From Pseudomonadales bacterium (GTDB lineage: Bacteria; Pseudomonadota; Gammaproteobacteria; Pseudomonadales; Azotimanducaceae), in contig JAKUTH010000003.1 of the NCBI GenBank assembly GCA_022448085.1, forward strand, positions 62,001 to 126,000: a stretch of 64,000 bases of DNA, read 5' to 3'. The translations under genes were made by a program, and so were the position numbers. The notes below the pieces were generated by a model. That model made no database searches, had not been told where the DNA came from, and was given only the letters and a program-made list of their open reading frames with translations. Below are positions 27,890-37,315 of this stretch, one piece after another; positions within the stretch are counted from its first letter, which is position 1, and each line of letters starts with the position of its first letter.

Positions 27890-28363
27890 TTGTTTGAGGG
27901 TTCCCGACTGAAGATTTTTTTCCTGGCAACTGTTCTACTAGTTGTTGCTGATCAGATAACCAAACAGCTGGCGTTATTGTACTTGGCCGCCGGACCGCTC
28001 ACGTTGCTGCCATTTTTGTCGCTTCACCTGGCTTGTAATACGGGCGCGGCGTTTAGCATGCTGCAGGGATACAGTTGGTTGTTCTCGATTGTGGCGCTCT
28101 TCTTTTCTGGCTATTTTTGTTATCGCATTTGGCACCTAACGCGTGGCGCTTTTTTAGAAGGGTGGTCGTATACGCTTATCCTTTCGGGCGCCGTCGGTAA
28201 TCTGCTAGATCGATTGACTCATGGATGCGTCATCGATTTTGTGCATTTCCATTATTTGAGTTTCGGTTTCCCGGTATTCAATCTCGCGGATACATGCATT
28301 ACGTTCGGTGCGGCTGGATGGATAGTGCTTATGTACCGGGACTACTCGAGGGAGCGCACGTAG
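27890..28363 (+). CDS. lspA: Lipoprotein signal peptidase II
   Basis: The 157-residue inner-membrane aspartyl protease cleaves prolipoprotein signal peptides. It shows ADQITKQ, the box NTGAAFSML near residue 46, GAVGNLLDR near 103 and the two catalytic aspartates in VIDFVHF and FNLADTCI. Four membrane segments are evident. TTG 27890 is the best available start but has only a weak ribosome site, so the exact N-terminus is uncertain. The stop TAG overlaps the GTG of fkpB by one base. Confidence 0.93.
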   Translation: MFEGSRLKIFFLATVLLVVADQITKQLALLYLAAGPLTLLPFLSLHLACNTGAAFSMLQGYSWLFSIVALFFSGYFCYRIWHLTRGAFLEGWSYTLILSGAVGNLLDRLTHGCVIDFVHFHYLSFGFPVFNLADTCITFGAAGWIVLMYRDYSRERT

Positions 28364-28821
28364 TGAATGATCTGATCGTGCATTCTTCCGGCCTCGTTGT
28401 TGGCCCGGGAACTCGCACGTGTATGCACTTCTCAATTCTCTTAGTCGACGGTTCCGAGGTAGATTCGACCCGCGGGGCCGAGCCGGCCGTTTTCACTTTT
28501 GGCGATGGAAGTCTTCTGCCAGGGTTTGAAAATGCGATCAAGGGCCTTCGTGAAGGCGAAAGCGGACAGTTCGAAATAGCGCCGAAGAATGGGTTTGGTG
28601 AATGCAACGAGGCAAATATCCAAGAGTTACCGATCGCTTCATTCGTCCCGGTCGGCGAACTAGAACCGGGGTTAGTGGTGTCTTTTGGATCCCCTGACGG
28701 TGAGTTGCCAGGGATCATCAAAGCCGTTGGCGAGAACAAAGCGATTGTCGATTTTAACCATCCGCTCGCCGGTAGGGTGCTGATCTTCGACGTCACGATC
28801 CTGAACGTTTGGCCGGTATAA
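28363..28821 (+). CDS. fkpB: FKBP-type peptidyl-prolyl isomerase, SlpA/FkpB type
   Basis: This 152-residue protein has the FKBP core (TFGDGSLLPGFENAIKGL near residue 46) and the inserted IF chaperone-like domain of the SlpA group (FGECNEANIQELP onward). It assists folding of cytoplasmic proteins. GTG 28363 overlaps the lspA stop and is preceded by GAGGGAG, making this the likely start although the frame is open further upstream. The usual next gene ispH is not here; bamD on the other strand follows. Confidence 0.93.
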   Translation: MNDLIVHSSGLVVGPGTRTCMHFSILLVDGSEVDSTRGAEPAVFTFGDGSLLPGFENAIKGLREGESGQFEIAPKNGFGECNEANIQELPIASFVPVGELEPGLVVSFGSPDGELPGIIKAVGENKAIVDFNHPLAGRVLIFDVTILNVWPV

Positions 28822-28865
28822 GCCACATCGAGCTGCTAGTACAGGCGCGGCCCGGGTCCTTGTCG

Positions 28866-29858
28866 CTATCCGAAGATACGACGAAACCAAGGCTTTTTGG
28901 GTGTCGGGTCGCTAATCGATTCTTGGGTATCTGTCCGCGGAGACTCCGGTACGCCCGTGTCGGGCTGCGAGATCTGTAGAGGAGGGGGTACGTCCGGGCG
29001 ATCGACAAGACCGAAAGTCATGATGTTAATCCAGCTGCGGTCGCGGTTAGCAATCGCTTCTTCCAGAATTAGATTCCCATTCTGGTCGAAAGCCCGGTAA
29101 TCCGGGTAGTTCATCGCCAATACCCGCAACGAATCATTCGCAGCTTCCGTCAAACCGAGCTTGTAATTTGACTCTATCAGGATCGCCAGCGCTTCAGGTA
29201 CGAAAGGCGTCTTCGAGTAGTTTTCGACAACGACGCGAGCGCGATTTGCAGCAGCCACGTGTGCATCTCGCGAGAGATAGTAACTGGCAATATCCACTTC
29301 GGCTTGCGCGAGAAGATTGCGCAAGTAAACCATTCGTTGATGGGCATCCTTGGCATATTCACTGTCGGGGAATCGATTTAGAAACTCACCAAAGTGCGCA
29401 AAGGCTACTTGGGCACCAGACATGTCGCGTCGAGACTCTTCGCCACCAAAAAACCGGTCAAGCACGCTGCGGTTTCCCGTAAATGCGGCGAGTCCGCGCA
29501 TGTAGTAGGCGTAGTCGATGTTTGGGTGCTGGGGGTGCAGTCGGATGAAGCGATCGGCGGATGCTTCGACAGAGTCGAGATCCACGCTCATGTAGTGGGC
29601 GTAAATGAGTTCCAACTGCCCCTGTTCTGCGTACCGACCGAAAGGGAAACGCGCTTCGAGTTGTTGAAGTCGACTGATGCCAAGAGAATAGTTCCCGGTC
29701 TTAAGGCTGGTATTCGCCCGTCGATACAGGATCTGTTCACTGGTTTCATCCTCGACTATTGCCTGCTCATCAGTGTCTGGTCCCACAAATGGCATCCAGG
29801 CGCAGCTGCAAAGCGTGGAAAAGACGGCGAGCAAAATTAGACGCATAAGGAATCTCAA
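28866..29858 (-). CDS. bamD: Outer membrane assembly lipoprotein BamD
   Basis: The 330-residue lipoprotein is an essential part of the BAM complex. The signal peptide ends with lipobox Leu16-Cys17-Ser18-Cys19, so Cys19 is lipidated. TPR motifs follow, with the family-typical LEARFPFGRYAEQGQLELIY near residue 68, ADRFIRLHPQHPNIDYAYY near 102 and FPDSEYAKDAHQRMVYLRN near 166. It is about 80 residues longer than E. coli BamD; the extra part is a C-terminal proline-rich tail after about residue 280. ATG 29846 is an alternative start. It faces an AmpG-like permease gene rather than rluD directly. Confidence 0.95.
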   Translation of the reverse strand: MRFLMRLILLAVFSTLCSCAWMPFVGPDTDEQAIVEDETSEQILYRRANTSLKTGNYSLGISRLQQLEARFPFGRYAEQGQLELIYAHYMSVDLDSVEASADRFIRLHPQHPNIDYAYYMRGLAAFTGNRSVLDRFFGGEESRRDMSGAQVAFAHFGEFLNRFPDSEYAKDAHQRMVYLRNLLAQAEVDIASYYLSRDAHVAAANRARVVVENYSKTPFVPEALAILIESNYKLGLTEAANDSLRVLAMNYPDYRAFDQNGNLILEEAIANRDRSWINIMTFGLVDRPDVPPPLQISQPDTGVPESPRTDTQESISDPTPKKPWFRRIFG

Positions 29859-29897
29859 GGCCGAAACCGTATTTTACGGTCCGAGCGGCTAATTTGC

Positions 29898-29940
29898 ATT
29901 GCGTACGGTTTCGAATTCGCCAAACGCAATACAGACCTCG
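29898..29940. repeat. Spaced inverted repeat ATTGCGT ... ACGCAAT in the bamD spacer
   Basis: Two perfect 7-base arms (29898-29904 and 29934-29940) are separated by 29 bases in the divergent bamD/permease spacer. It may be a regulator site or chance. Confidence 0.25.
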
Positions 29941-30002
29941 CGTACCGGGATCAAAATCCGTAGGGTTGCAAATTGCGCACACCGAATGGACCTCAAAACG
30001 AT

Positions 30003-31361
30003 ATGGTTAATTTTCTCGCGACGCCGCGTTTGAGGCCGTTAGCGCTCACCGACCGGCGATGGCTTCGTTTCACCGCGTTCACTTCGTATTACTTTGCTCA
30101 AGGTGTTCCCATCGGACTGTTCTCTATAGCCATTCCCGCGGCACTCGCAGAACAAGGTCGTACGGTGGCCGAGGTTCTTTGGCTAGCCGGGTGGGTAAAC
30201 CTCCCGTGGGCACTCAAACTGATTGTGGGACCGTTCATGGACCGCTTCCGATACCTGCCGATGGGAAATCGGCGTCCATGGGTGATGCTGGCTCAGACGG
30301 GACTCGTCATATCGTTTGTCGGCATGGCTCTTCTTGAACCAACGTTAGGCGGTTCTTTAGTGCCCATCGCGGTCTGTGGGATCGTCATCAATTCATTTGC
30401 GGCGAGTCAAGATGTGGCCGTTGATGGGATGGCGATCGACGTCTTACCAAGTAACGAGCGCGGTCGCGCGAACGCGCTCATGGGGTTTGGACAGGCGGCA
30501 GGTTTCGCGTGTTATGGGGCATTGTGCACGCGTCTTATCCACTCGATCGGGATCGAGGGGGCGGCATTGTTTTGCGCGGCGTCGGTTGGATTAATACTTA
30601 TTGTTGTTGCGGTGGTGCGAGAACGTCCAGGTGAGAAGATGATGCCTTGGGGATCTGGCCAAGCGTCCGCCAAACATGGCCTTGCCGATCGACATATCGC
30701 GCAAATCGGATCCGACATTTTCCGCGTTCTGCTGTTACCGATGAGTTTATTATTGATGCTGGTTGAGTTTCTGAATAGGTTTCGCGACGGCATAGCCCTT
30801 GGGGTATTTCCTGTTTTTGGCGTGCAAGAAATAGGCCTCAGTGATATCCAGTATGCAGATTTCAGCTTTTGGGTGACGTTGGGCGCGGCCATTTTTGGCG
30901 CATTGTTAGGGCCGTCTATCGATCGCTTTGGGGCCAGGCGATTCCTGCTCATTGCGCTTTTCGGCGCTGCTATTTGTCACGTGGTTGTTGGGTTGCTCGA
31001 GACGCTGTGGACCAGTATGCCCTTCATGGTGACGCTAGCGGTCGTCAACGCAGCCTTTGGCCAGCTGGTGTTTGTGACCACCATCGCTATTTTTATGACT
31101 ATATGTTGGTCGAAGGTATCCGCAACTCAATTTGCGATCTACATGGCGATGGCGAATCTGAGCCGCTCCATCGGCTCGTGGGTATTTGCTGGTGTCGACG
31201 AATCCCTAGATTTAGGCTACAGAGAATCGTTCTTTGTGATGGCAGGTTTGCTCATTGTTGCAGCGTTGTTGCTGACGCGATTTAACGCGTCCTCACACGC
31301 TGATCGGGTTGAACAATTCGATAGTGATCGGGGAAGTGGCAAATCCATAGGCCCTGACTAA
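30003..31361 (+). CDS. AmpG-like MFS permease
   Basis: The 452-residue membrane protein has about twelve helices and the AmpG/acetyl-CoA-transporter-type signature: SYYFAQGVPIGLF near residue 25, WALKLIVGPFMDRF near 73, NRRPWVMLAQ near 92 and SFAASQDVAVDGMAIDVLP near 134. AmpG members import muropeptides, but relatives carry other solutes, so the cargo is unsure. ATG 30003 is preferred to TTG 29973. The gene is inserted between bamD and rluD, which are normally direct divergent neighbours. Confidence 0.8.
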   Translation: MVNFLATPRLRPLALTDRRWLRFTAFTSYYFAQGVPIGLFSIAIPAALAEQGRTVAEVLWLAGWVNLPWALKLIVGPFMDRFRYLPMGNRRPWVMLAQTGLVISFVGMALLEPTLGGSLVPIAVCGIVINSFAASQDVAVDGMAIDVLPSNERGRANALMGFGQAAGFACYGALCTRLIHSIGIEGAALFCAASVGLILIVVAVVRERPGEKMMPWGSGQASAKHGLADRHIAQIGSDIFRVLLLPMSLLLMLVEFLNRFRDGIALGVFPVFGVQEIGLSDIQYADFSFWVTLGAAIFGALLGPSIDRFGARRFLLIALFGAAICHVVVGLLETLWTSMPFMVTLAVVNAAFGQLVFVTTIAIFMTICWSKVSATQFAIYMAMANLSRSIGSWVFAGVDESLDLGYRESFFVMAGLLIVAALLLTRFNASSHADRVEQFDSDRGSGKSIGPD

Positions 31362-31405
31362 CATGTTGTCGATTCGACGAGTTCGCGAAGATATTCGATC
31401 GGCTT

Positions 31406-32362
31406 ATGCTCGGTAAGTCGATCGAGCGGACCGAAACTTTGGCGAAGACGCATATAGGCCAAAGGATCGACAAGGCGTTAGCAGAGATTTGGCTTGAGTT
31501 TTCCCGTGCCCAAATCACGAATTGGATGCGGATTGGCGCAATCCAAATTAATGGCAAAGTCGTTAAACCCAACGCGAAAGTTTGCGGAGGAGAACGGGTA
31601 CGCTTGAATGCCGCCATACCGGCTTCAGAGGACTGGCTAGTCGCTGAGGCGGTAGATTTTTCGGTCGTGTACGAAGATCAGGATCTTTTGATCGTAGACA
31701 AACCGCGGGGCCTCGTAGTTCATCCTGGCGCCGGAAATTTGACAGGCACGCTAGTCAACGGGCTGATAAATCGACGTGCTGAGTTGGCTCAGTTGCCGCG
31801 CGCGGGGATCGTCCATCGACTCGACAAAGACACCACCGGATTGATGGTCGTCGCCGCCAATAACAAGGCGCTGAAAATACTTACCCAATCCATAGCTAAA
31901 CACGACGTTGACCGACGTTATGTGGCTATCTGCGAAGGGATCCTCCGAAAGCGTAGACGTCTTGATATGGCGATAGGCCGGGATTTTCGGGACCGGACCC
32001 GTCAACGTGTACGAGACGATGGACGAGATGCTGTCACGCGCGTGAAGCCCATCGAGACATTCCGCGGTCATACGGCGATCGAGGCGTTTTTGGAGACTGG
32101 TAGAACGCATCAAGTGCGTGTACACCTGGCCGCGATCGGTCACCCGTTGGTGGGAGATCGTCGCTACGGAGCACGCGGGCGATTGCCCAAGCAACCGACC
32201 GAAAAGCTGGTCGACGCTGTACGCAGCTTCGATCGACAGGCATTGCATGCGGCTGGATTAGCTTTCAGTCATCCATCAAGTGATAAAAGGGTGGAATTTG
32301 AAAGCGAACTGCCGTCGGATATGCAGTTGCTCGTTGAAACCTTGCGCCAGGATCAATCTTGA
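31406..32362 (+). CDS. rluD: 23S rRNA pseudouridine synthase, RluD family
   Basis: The 318-residue enzyme has an N-terminal S4 RNA-binding domain (about residues 18-80, including RIDKALAEIW) and the RluA-type catalytic domain. The catalytic Asp is near residue 139 in HRLDKDTTGLMV. RTHQVRVHLAAIGHPLVGD near 232 is the second conserved block. It modifies helix 69 of 23S rRNA if orthologous to RluD. pgeF follows with a 4-base overlap, the conserved pair in this class. Confidence 0.94.
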   Translation: MLGKSIERTETLAKTHIGQRIDKALAEIWLEFSRAQITNWMRIGAIQINGKVVKPNAKVCGGERVRLNAAIPASEDWLVAEAVDFSVVYEDQDLLIVDKPRGLVVHPGAGNLTGTLVNGLINRRAELAQLPRAGIVHRLDKDTTGLMVVAANNKALKILTQSIAKHDVDRRYVAICEGILRKRRRLDMAIGRDFRDRTRQRVRDDGRDAVTRVKPIETFRGHTAIEAFLETGRTHQVRVHLAAIGHPLVGDRRYGARGRLPKQPTEKLVDAVRSFDRQALHAAGLAFSHPSSDKRVEFESELPSDMQLLVETLRQDQS

Positions 32363-33108
32363 TTGATTGGATAGACGCAACCCGCGAGCTCGCCGATGGC
32401 GTTCGAGCGGGCTATACCACGCGATTGGGAGGTGCCAGTGAGGGCGCGTATTTGTCAGCCAACATGGCTACGCATGTTGGTGATGTTGATGCTGATGTCA
32501 GAGAAAATCGACGACGACTGCATCAGATAACGGGGCTCGGCGACATCCGCTGGCTGAAGCAGGTCCATGGCTCGAGTGTTGTAAAGATAGAACCGCACGT
32601 CGATCCGGTTGATGATCAATGCTCGGCGCTGGTTGCGGATGCTCAATGGACCGATTCAACCGGAATCGGTCTAGCGATTCTTAGCGCTGACTGCTTCCCC
32701 GTGGTTATTGCGGATGCTAGCGGCGGTGTTGTTGGAATCGCGCATTGTGGTTGGCGTGGAGCTGTATGTGGGGTCCTCGAATCGCTTGTTGCCGCCATGC
32801 GTTTGCGATCGACATCGCTCAATGCGTGGCTTGGCCCGGGTATTTGCAAGCAATGTTATGAGGTCGGACCTGACGTTGTAGAGCGACTTAATGCCCGGAT
32901 ATCGAAAAACGTACTCGACGCCGGGCCGCGCCGGAAACACTGGCTTCTGGATCTTCCTGGCTATCTGGAAATATTGCTCCAAGAATTAGGAATCGAACGT
33001 ATTTTTAGATCGCCAAGCTGCACTTATCAGGACGAAGATTTGTATTCCTATCGCAGGGACAAGGTCACAGGGCGCGTGGCGACGATAGTCTGGCGCGAAA
33101 CACCTTGA
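32359..33108 (+). CDS. pgeF: PgeF/YfiH multicopper-type polyphenol oxidase / peptidoglycan editing factor
   Basis: The 249-residue protein has the YfiH signature: TTRLGGASEGAYLSANMATHVGD near residue 20 (quoted in part), QVHGSSVV near 69, SADCFPVVIAD near 110 with the metal-ligand Cys, and VGIAHCGWRGA near 125 with His and Cys ligands. In E. coli PgeF helps remove wrong amino acids from UDP-MurNAc precursors. The start is TTG 32359, overlapping the rluD stop as TTGA. Confidence 0.93.
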   Translation: MIDWIDATRELADGVRAGYTTRLGGASEGAYLSANMATHVGDVDADVRENRRRLHQITGLGDIRWLKQVHGSSVVKIEPHVDPVDDQCSALVADAQWTDSTGIGLAILSADCFPVVIADASGGVVGIAHCGWRGAVCGVLESLVAAMRLRSTSLNAWLGPGICKQCYEVGPDVVERLNARISKNVLDAGPRRKHWLLDLPGYLEILLQELGIERIFRSPSCTYQDEDLYSYRRDKVTGRVATIVWRETP

Positions 33109-33161
33109 ACTTCGGACCCTCCTAATCAGGTATTTTCCTCGTGTGTTCCCGCCACGACTCT

Positions 33162-33190
33162 TTGACAGATACAACGTATTTCAGAAGAAT
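33162..33190 (+). promoter_or_regulatory. Candidate sigma-70 promoter of the ilv operon
   Basis: A perfect TTGACA at 33162-33167 is followed after 17 bp by AAGAAT at 33185-33190. Transcription would start near 33197, about 32 bases before the ilv start codon. This leaves no room for a leader peptide and attenuator like that of enteric ilv operons. Confidence 0.5.
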
Positions 33191-33228
33191 ACGCGCCCTT
33201 TGCTCTAATTTGACGGGGTTGTGCACCG

Positions 33229-34980
33229 ATGACGGAACGATTGTCCGGCGGTGACATGCTTATTCGGGCGCTGCGCGACGAAGGCGTCGAGTACATCTTT
33301 GGTTACCCGGGTGGGGCAGCCCTGCACATTTACGATGCAATCTTCAGACAGCAAGAAATCGAACACATTCTTGTACGTCACGAACAAGCTGCGACTCATA
33401 TGGCCGATGGGTACGCACGAGCGACAGGTCGTCCTGGTGTTGTCCTAGTCACGTCTGGACCAGGCGCTACGAACGCGATCACGGGGATCGCCACGGCCTA
33501 CATGGATTCGACCCCCATTGTGGTAATTTCGGGCCAAGTTCCTAACGATTTGATTGGAACAGACGCGTTCCAGGAAACCGACATGGTGGGTATTTCGCGG
33601 CCTGTCGTGAAACACAGTTTCTTGGTCAGAGCGGCCAGCGAGATTCCGAATGTTGTCAAAAAGGCTTTCTATATCGCGGCGAGCGGTAGGCCTGGACCGG
33701 TCGTGATCGATGTCCCCAAAGATACGACCGATCCGAACGATCTTCACGAATACAACTACCCAGCGGAGGTTTCCTTACGGTCGTACAAGCCTTCTTCGGG
33801 CGGTCACGTGGGTCAAATCAGGAAGGGCGTCCGAGCCTTGAGCGAAGCTCGTCGACCGGTCATTTATGCGGGCGGCGGTGTCGTCCAAGGCGACGCGAGT
33901 GCGGAGCTGGTGGCTGTGGCAAGAAAGTTGGGCTATCCAGTGACAAATACGTTGATGGGGCTTGGAGCATTCCCTGGCGACGACCCGCAATTTCTAGGCA
34001 TGCTCGGTATGCACGGTACATATGAAGCCAATTGTGCAATGCACCACGCGGACCTAATTTTTGCGGTAGGGGCCCGATTCGACGATCGTGTAACGAACAA
34101 TGCAGCAAAGTTCTGCCCCGAGGCTCGAATCATCCATGTTGATGTGGATCCGGCGTCGATCGCGAAGATCATAAAGGTTGACATCCCTATTGTTGGCCAT
34201 TGCAAAGTCGTTTTGGCGGAAATGTTGGCGGTGCTGGAAACGGAGATTACTGGCACGCTCGATAATGCAGACGATGTGACAGCGTGGTGGCAACGAATCG
34301 ATCGATGGCGGGCGGAACACGGTCTTGATCACGACCAAAGCGAACGTCGGGGAGCTGGTGGTTCGCTCCTGCCACAACAGGTCGTGCAGGCCGTCTATCG
34401 CGCAACGGGTGGTGATGCATACGTGACCAGCGATGTCGGACAACACCAAATGTTCGCGGCCCAATATTATCGGTTTTCGAAACCAAGGCGCTGGATTAAT
34501 TCTGGCGGGCTAGGAACTATGGGGTTTGGATTCCCGGCAGCGATGGGCGTGCAGTTCGCTTTTCCAGACAAGACGGTTGTGTGTATCACGGGGGAAGGGA
34601 GCTTTATGATGAACATGCAGGAGTTATCGACCTGCATGCAATACTCGCTACCCATCAAGATTATTAATCTCAACAATCAAGCCCTTGGCATGGTCAAACA
34701 ATGGCAAGACATGCAGTACGCCGGTCGTCATTCTCACAGTACGTATCGGGACGCTCTTCCCGACTTTAGTCAAATGGTGGGGTCGTTTGGTCACGTCGGC
34801 ATCAAGGTGACCACACTGGAAGAGCTGAATTCCGTCATCCCTGACATTTTTGGAGACCGATACCGAAACGACTTGGTGTTTCTTGATGCACACATCGACC
34901 CCGATGAACACGTTTACCCGATGCACATTAAGGGAGGCTCTCTTAAGGATATGGTTTTGGGAAACGAGGAACCAACGTAA
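33229..34980 (+). CDS. ilvI: Acetolactate synthase, large (catalytic) subunit
   Basis: The 583-residue ThDP enzyme condenses pyruvate to acetolactate, the first common step to valine, leucine and isoleucine. Glu52 in RHEQAATHMADGYAR is the cofactor-activating glutamate. The ThDP motif reads TGEGSFMMNMQEL near residue 453, with Glu in place of the textbook GDG aspartate, a form that is common in gammaproteobacterial IlvI. The region GMLGMHGTYEANCAM near 255 is the FAD/quinone-like domain mark. The stop and the small-subunit ATG overlap by one base. Confidence 0.97.
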   Translation: MTERLSGGDMLIRALRDEGVEYIFGYPGGAALHIYDAIFRQQEIEHILVRHEQAATHMADGYARATGRPGVVLVTSGPGATNAITGIATAYMDSTPIVVISGQVPNDLIGTDAFQETDMVGISRPVVKHSFLVRAASEIPNVVKKAFYIAASGRPGPVVIDVPKDTTDPNDLHEYNYPAEVSLRSYKPSSGGHVGQIRKGVRALSEARRPVIYAGGGVVQGDASAELVAVARKLGYPVTNTLMGLGAFPGDDPQFLGMLGMHGTYEANCAMHHADLIFAVGARFDDRVTNNAAKFCPEARIIHVDVDPASIAKIIKVDIPIVGHCKVVLAEMLAVLETEITGTLDNADDVTAWWQRIDRWRAEHGLDHDQSERRGAGGSLLPQQVVQAVYRATGGDAYVTSDVGQHQMFAAQYYRFSKPRRWINSGGLGTMGFGFPAAMGVQFAFPDKTVVCITGEGSFMMNMQELSTCMQYSLPIKIINLNNQALGMVKQWQDMQYAGRHSHSTYRDALPDFSQMVGSFGHVGIKVTTLEELNSVIPDIFGDRYRNDLVFLDAHIDPDEHVYPMHIKGGSLKDMVLGNEEPT

Positions 34981-35471
34981 TGCGACGCATAATTGCTGTT
35001 CTACTTGAGAATGAAGCGGGTGCGCTTTCTCGGGTTGTCGGGCTTTTCGCGCAGCGTAACTACAACATTGAGACGTTAACCGTCGCACCGACGGAGGATC
35101 CTACGCTTTCCCGTCTCACGCTGACGACGGAGGGTGACGAAGGCAAGATCGAACAGATCATAAAACACTTAAATAGGTTGATTGAAGTGGTTAGGGTGTT
35201 TGACCTGACTGAGGGTGATCACTTAGAGCGGGAAATCATAATGATAAAAGTCCGTGCCGATGGCGCTGCTCGGGCAGAAGTGAAACGTACGACCGATATG
35301 TTTGGTGGACAGATCGTCGATGTAGATCAGAATACCTATACCATTCAACTGGTCGGACCTTCGGGAAAACTCACGGCGTTTATTGACGCGTTGGATGGGA
35401 ATCAAGTCGTTGAAGTTGTTCGTTCAGGGGTTTCAGGTATCGGTCGAGGTGACAGAATTTTAAGCCTCTGA
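34980..35471 (+). CDS. ilvH: Acetolactate synthase, small (regulatory) subunit
   Basis: The 163-residue subunit has an N-terminal ACT domain (LLENEAGALSRVVGLFAQRNYNIETL, quoted as the family mark in parts, near residues 8-33) that binds valine for feedback control, and a second ACT-like half (VRADGAARAEVKRT). It is translationally coupled to the large subunit, and ilvC follows after 41 bp. Confidence 0.97.
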   Translation: MRRIIAVLLENEAGALSRVVGLFAQRNYNIETLTVAPTEDPTLSRLTLTTEGDEGKIEQIIKHLNRLIEVVRVFDLTEGDHLEREIIMIKVRADGAARAEVKRTTDMFGGQIVDVDQNTYTIQLVGPSGKLTAFIDALDGNQVVEVVRSGVSGIGRGDRILSL

Positions 35472-35494
35472 TCGCGACGCTAAAGGCAGGCTAG

Positions 35495-36532
<1,038 letters not shown>

Positions 36533-36538
36533 TTAACG

Positions 36539-37297
36539 ATGTCGGATGAAGGTCCTAAACTTGAAGCGGTAGATGATGCTAGCGGTGGCGAGGATCGCCG
36601 TCGCCGCGGGATCCTACTGCTACCCAATTTGATTACAACGGGTGCCCTTTTTTCGGGCTTTTACGCGATAGTTGCTGGAATGAATGGCCGCTTTATCGCG
36701 GCAGCACTCGCGATATACGTAGCGGCCGTGCTAGACACTCTGGATGGGCGCGTTGCTCGGTGGACCCGTACGGAAAGTCCTTTTGGCGCGCAGTACGATA
36801 GTCTTTCGGACATGGTTGCGTTCGGCGTTGCACCGGCGTTGGTGGTGTTCGAGTGGGGCCTTGCGGCACTCGGCCAATTCGGTTGGGTTGTAACGTTTAT
36901 TTATATGGCTTCTGCGGCGTTACGCCTGGCCCGATTTAATACGTCGGGTGACTTAAACTCGTTTACAGGATTGCCTAGCCCAGCCGCCGCCGGCCTCGTC
37001 GCCAGTGCAGCTTGGGTCGGCTCCGGTGGTGATGCACTCGAACCGTCGATACTGGCGATTGCATTTATGACCCTAATCACTCTCCTCGCCGGACTGTTGA
37101 TGGTCTCTAATTTCACATACTTTTCGCCCAAACGGTTTGGATTGAAAGGACGCGTACCCTTTATTACGTTCGTTGTTGTGGTTATGGGATTTGCTGTCGT
37201 GCTCGTTGACCCGCCTCTGGTATTGTTACTTATCGGGACCGCTTACGCTCTCTCGGGACCATGCGTGGCACTCTTTCGGTGGGTACGCAATAACTAG
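36539..37297 (+). CDS. pssA: CDP-diacylglycerol-serine O-phosphatidyltransferase (type II)
   Basis: The 252-residue inner-membrane enzyme makes phosphatidylserine, the precursor of phosphatidylethanolamine. The CDP-alcohol phosphatidyltransferase motif DG-x2-AR-x8-G-x3-D-x3-D is complete (DGRVARWTR ... GAQYDSLSD, residues 63-85). It has about eight membrane segments. This type II enzyme differs from the phospholipase D-like E. coli PssA. Gene order ilvC-pssA-msrP-msrQ is the one known from Pseudomonas. Confidence 0.94.
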   Translation: MSDEGPKLEAVDDASGGEDRRRRGILLLPNLITTGALFSGFYAIVAGMNGRFIAAALAIYVAAVLDTLDGRVARWTRTESPFGAQYDSLSDMVAFGVAPALVVFEWGLAALGQFGWVVTFIYMASAALRLARFNTSGDLNSFTGLPSPAAAGLVASAAWVGSGGDALEPSILAIAFMTLITLLAGLLMVSNFTYFSPKRFGLKGRVPFITFVVVVMGFAVVLVDPPLVLLLIGTAYALSGPCVALFRWVRNN

Positions 37298-37315
37298 TTG
37301 CAACGGGAAACCTTT

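Noticed and set aside
28225-28362. N-terminal extension of fkpB into lspA
   Set aside because: It is the other frame of lspA; GTG 28363 with GAGGGAG upstream gives the normal FkpB length.
33109-33228. Leader peptide/attenuator before ilvI
   Set aside because: Only about 32 bases lie between the best promoter and the start codon, and no branched-chain-rich short peptide is seen.
34580-34620. IlvI GEGS in place of GDGS as a defect
   Set aside because: Glu at this position occurs in functional gammaproteobacterial IlvI enzymes, so it is not a sign of decay.
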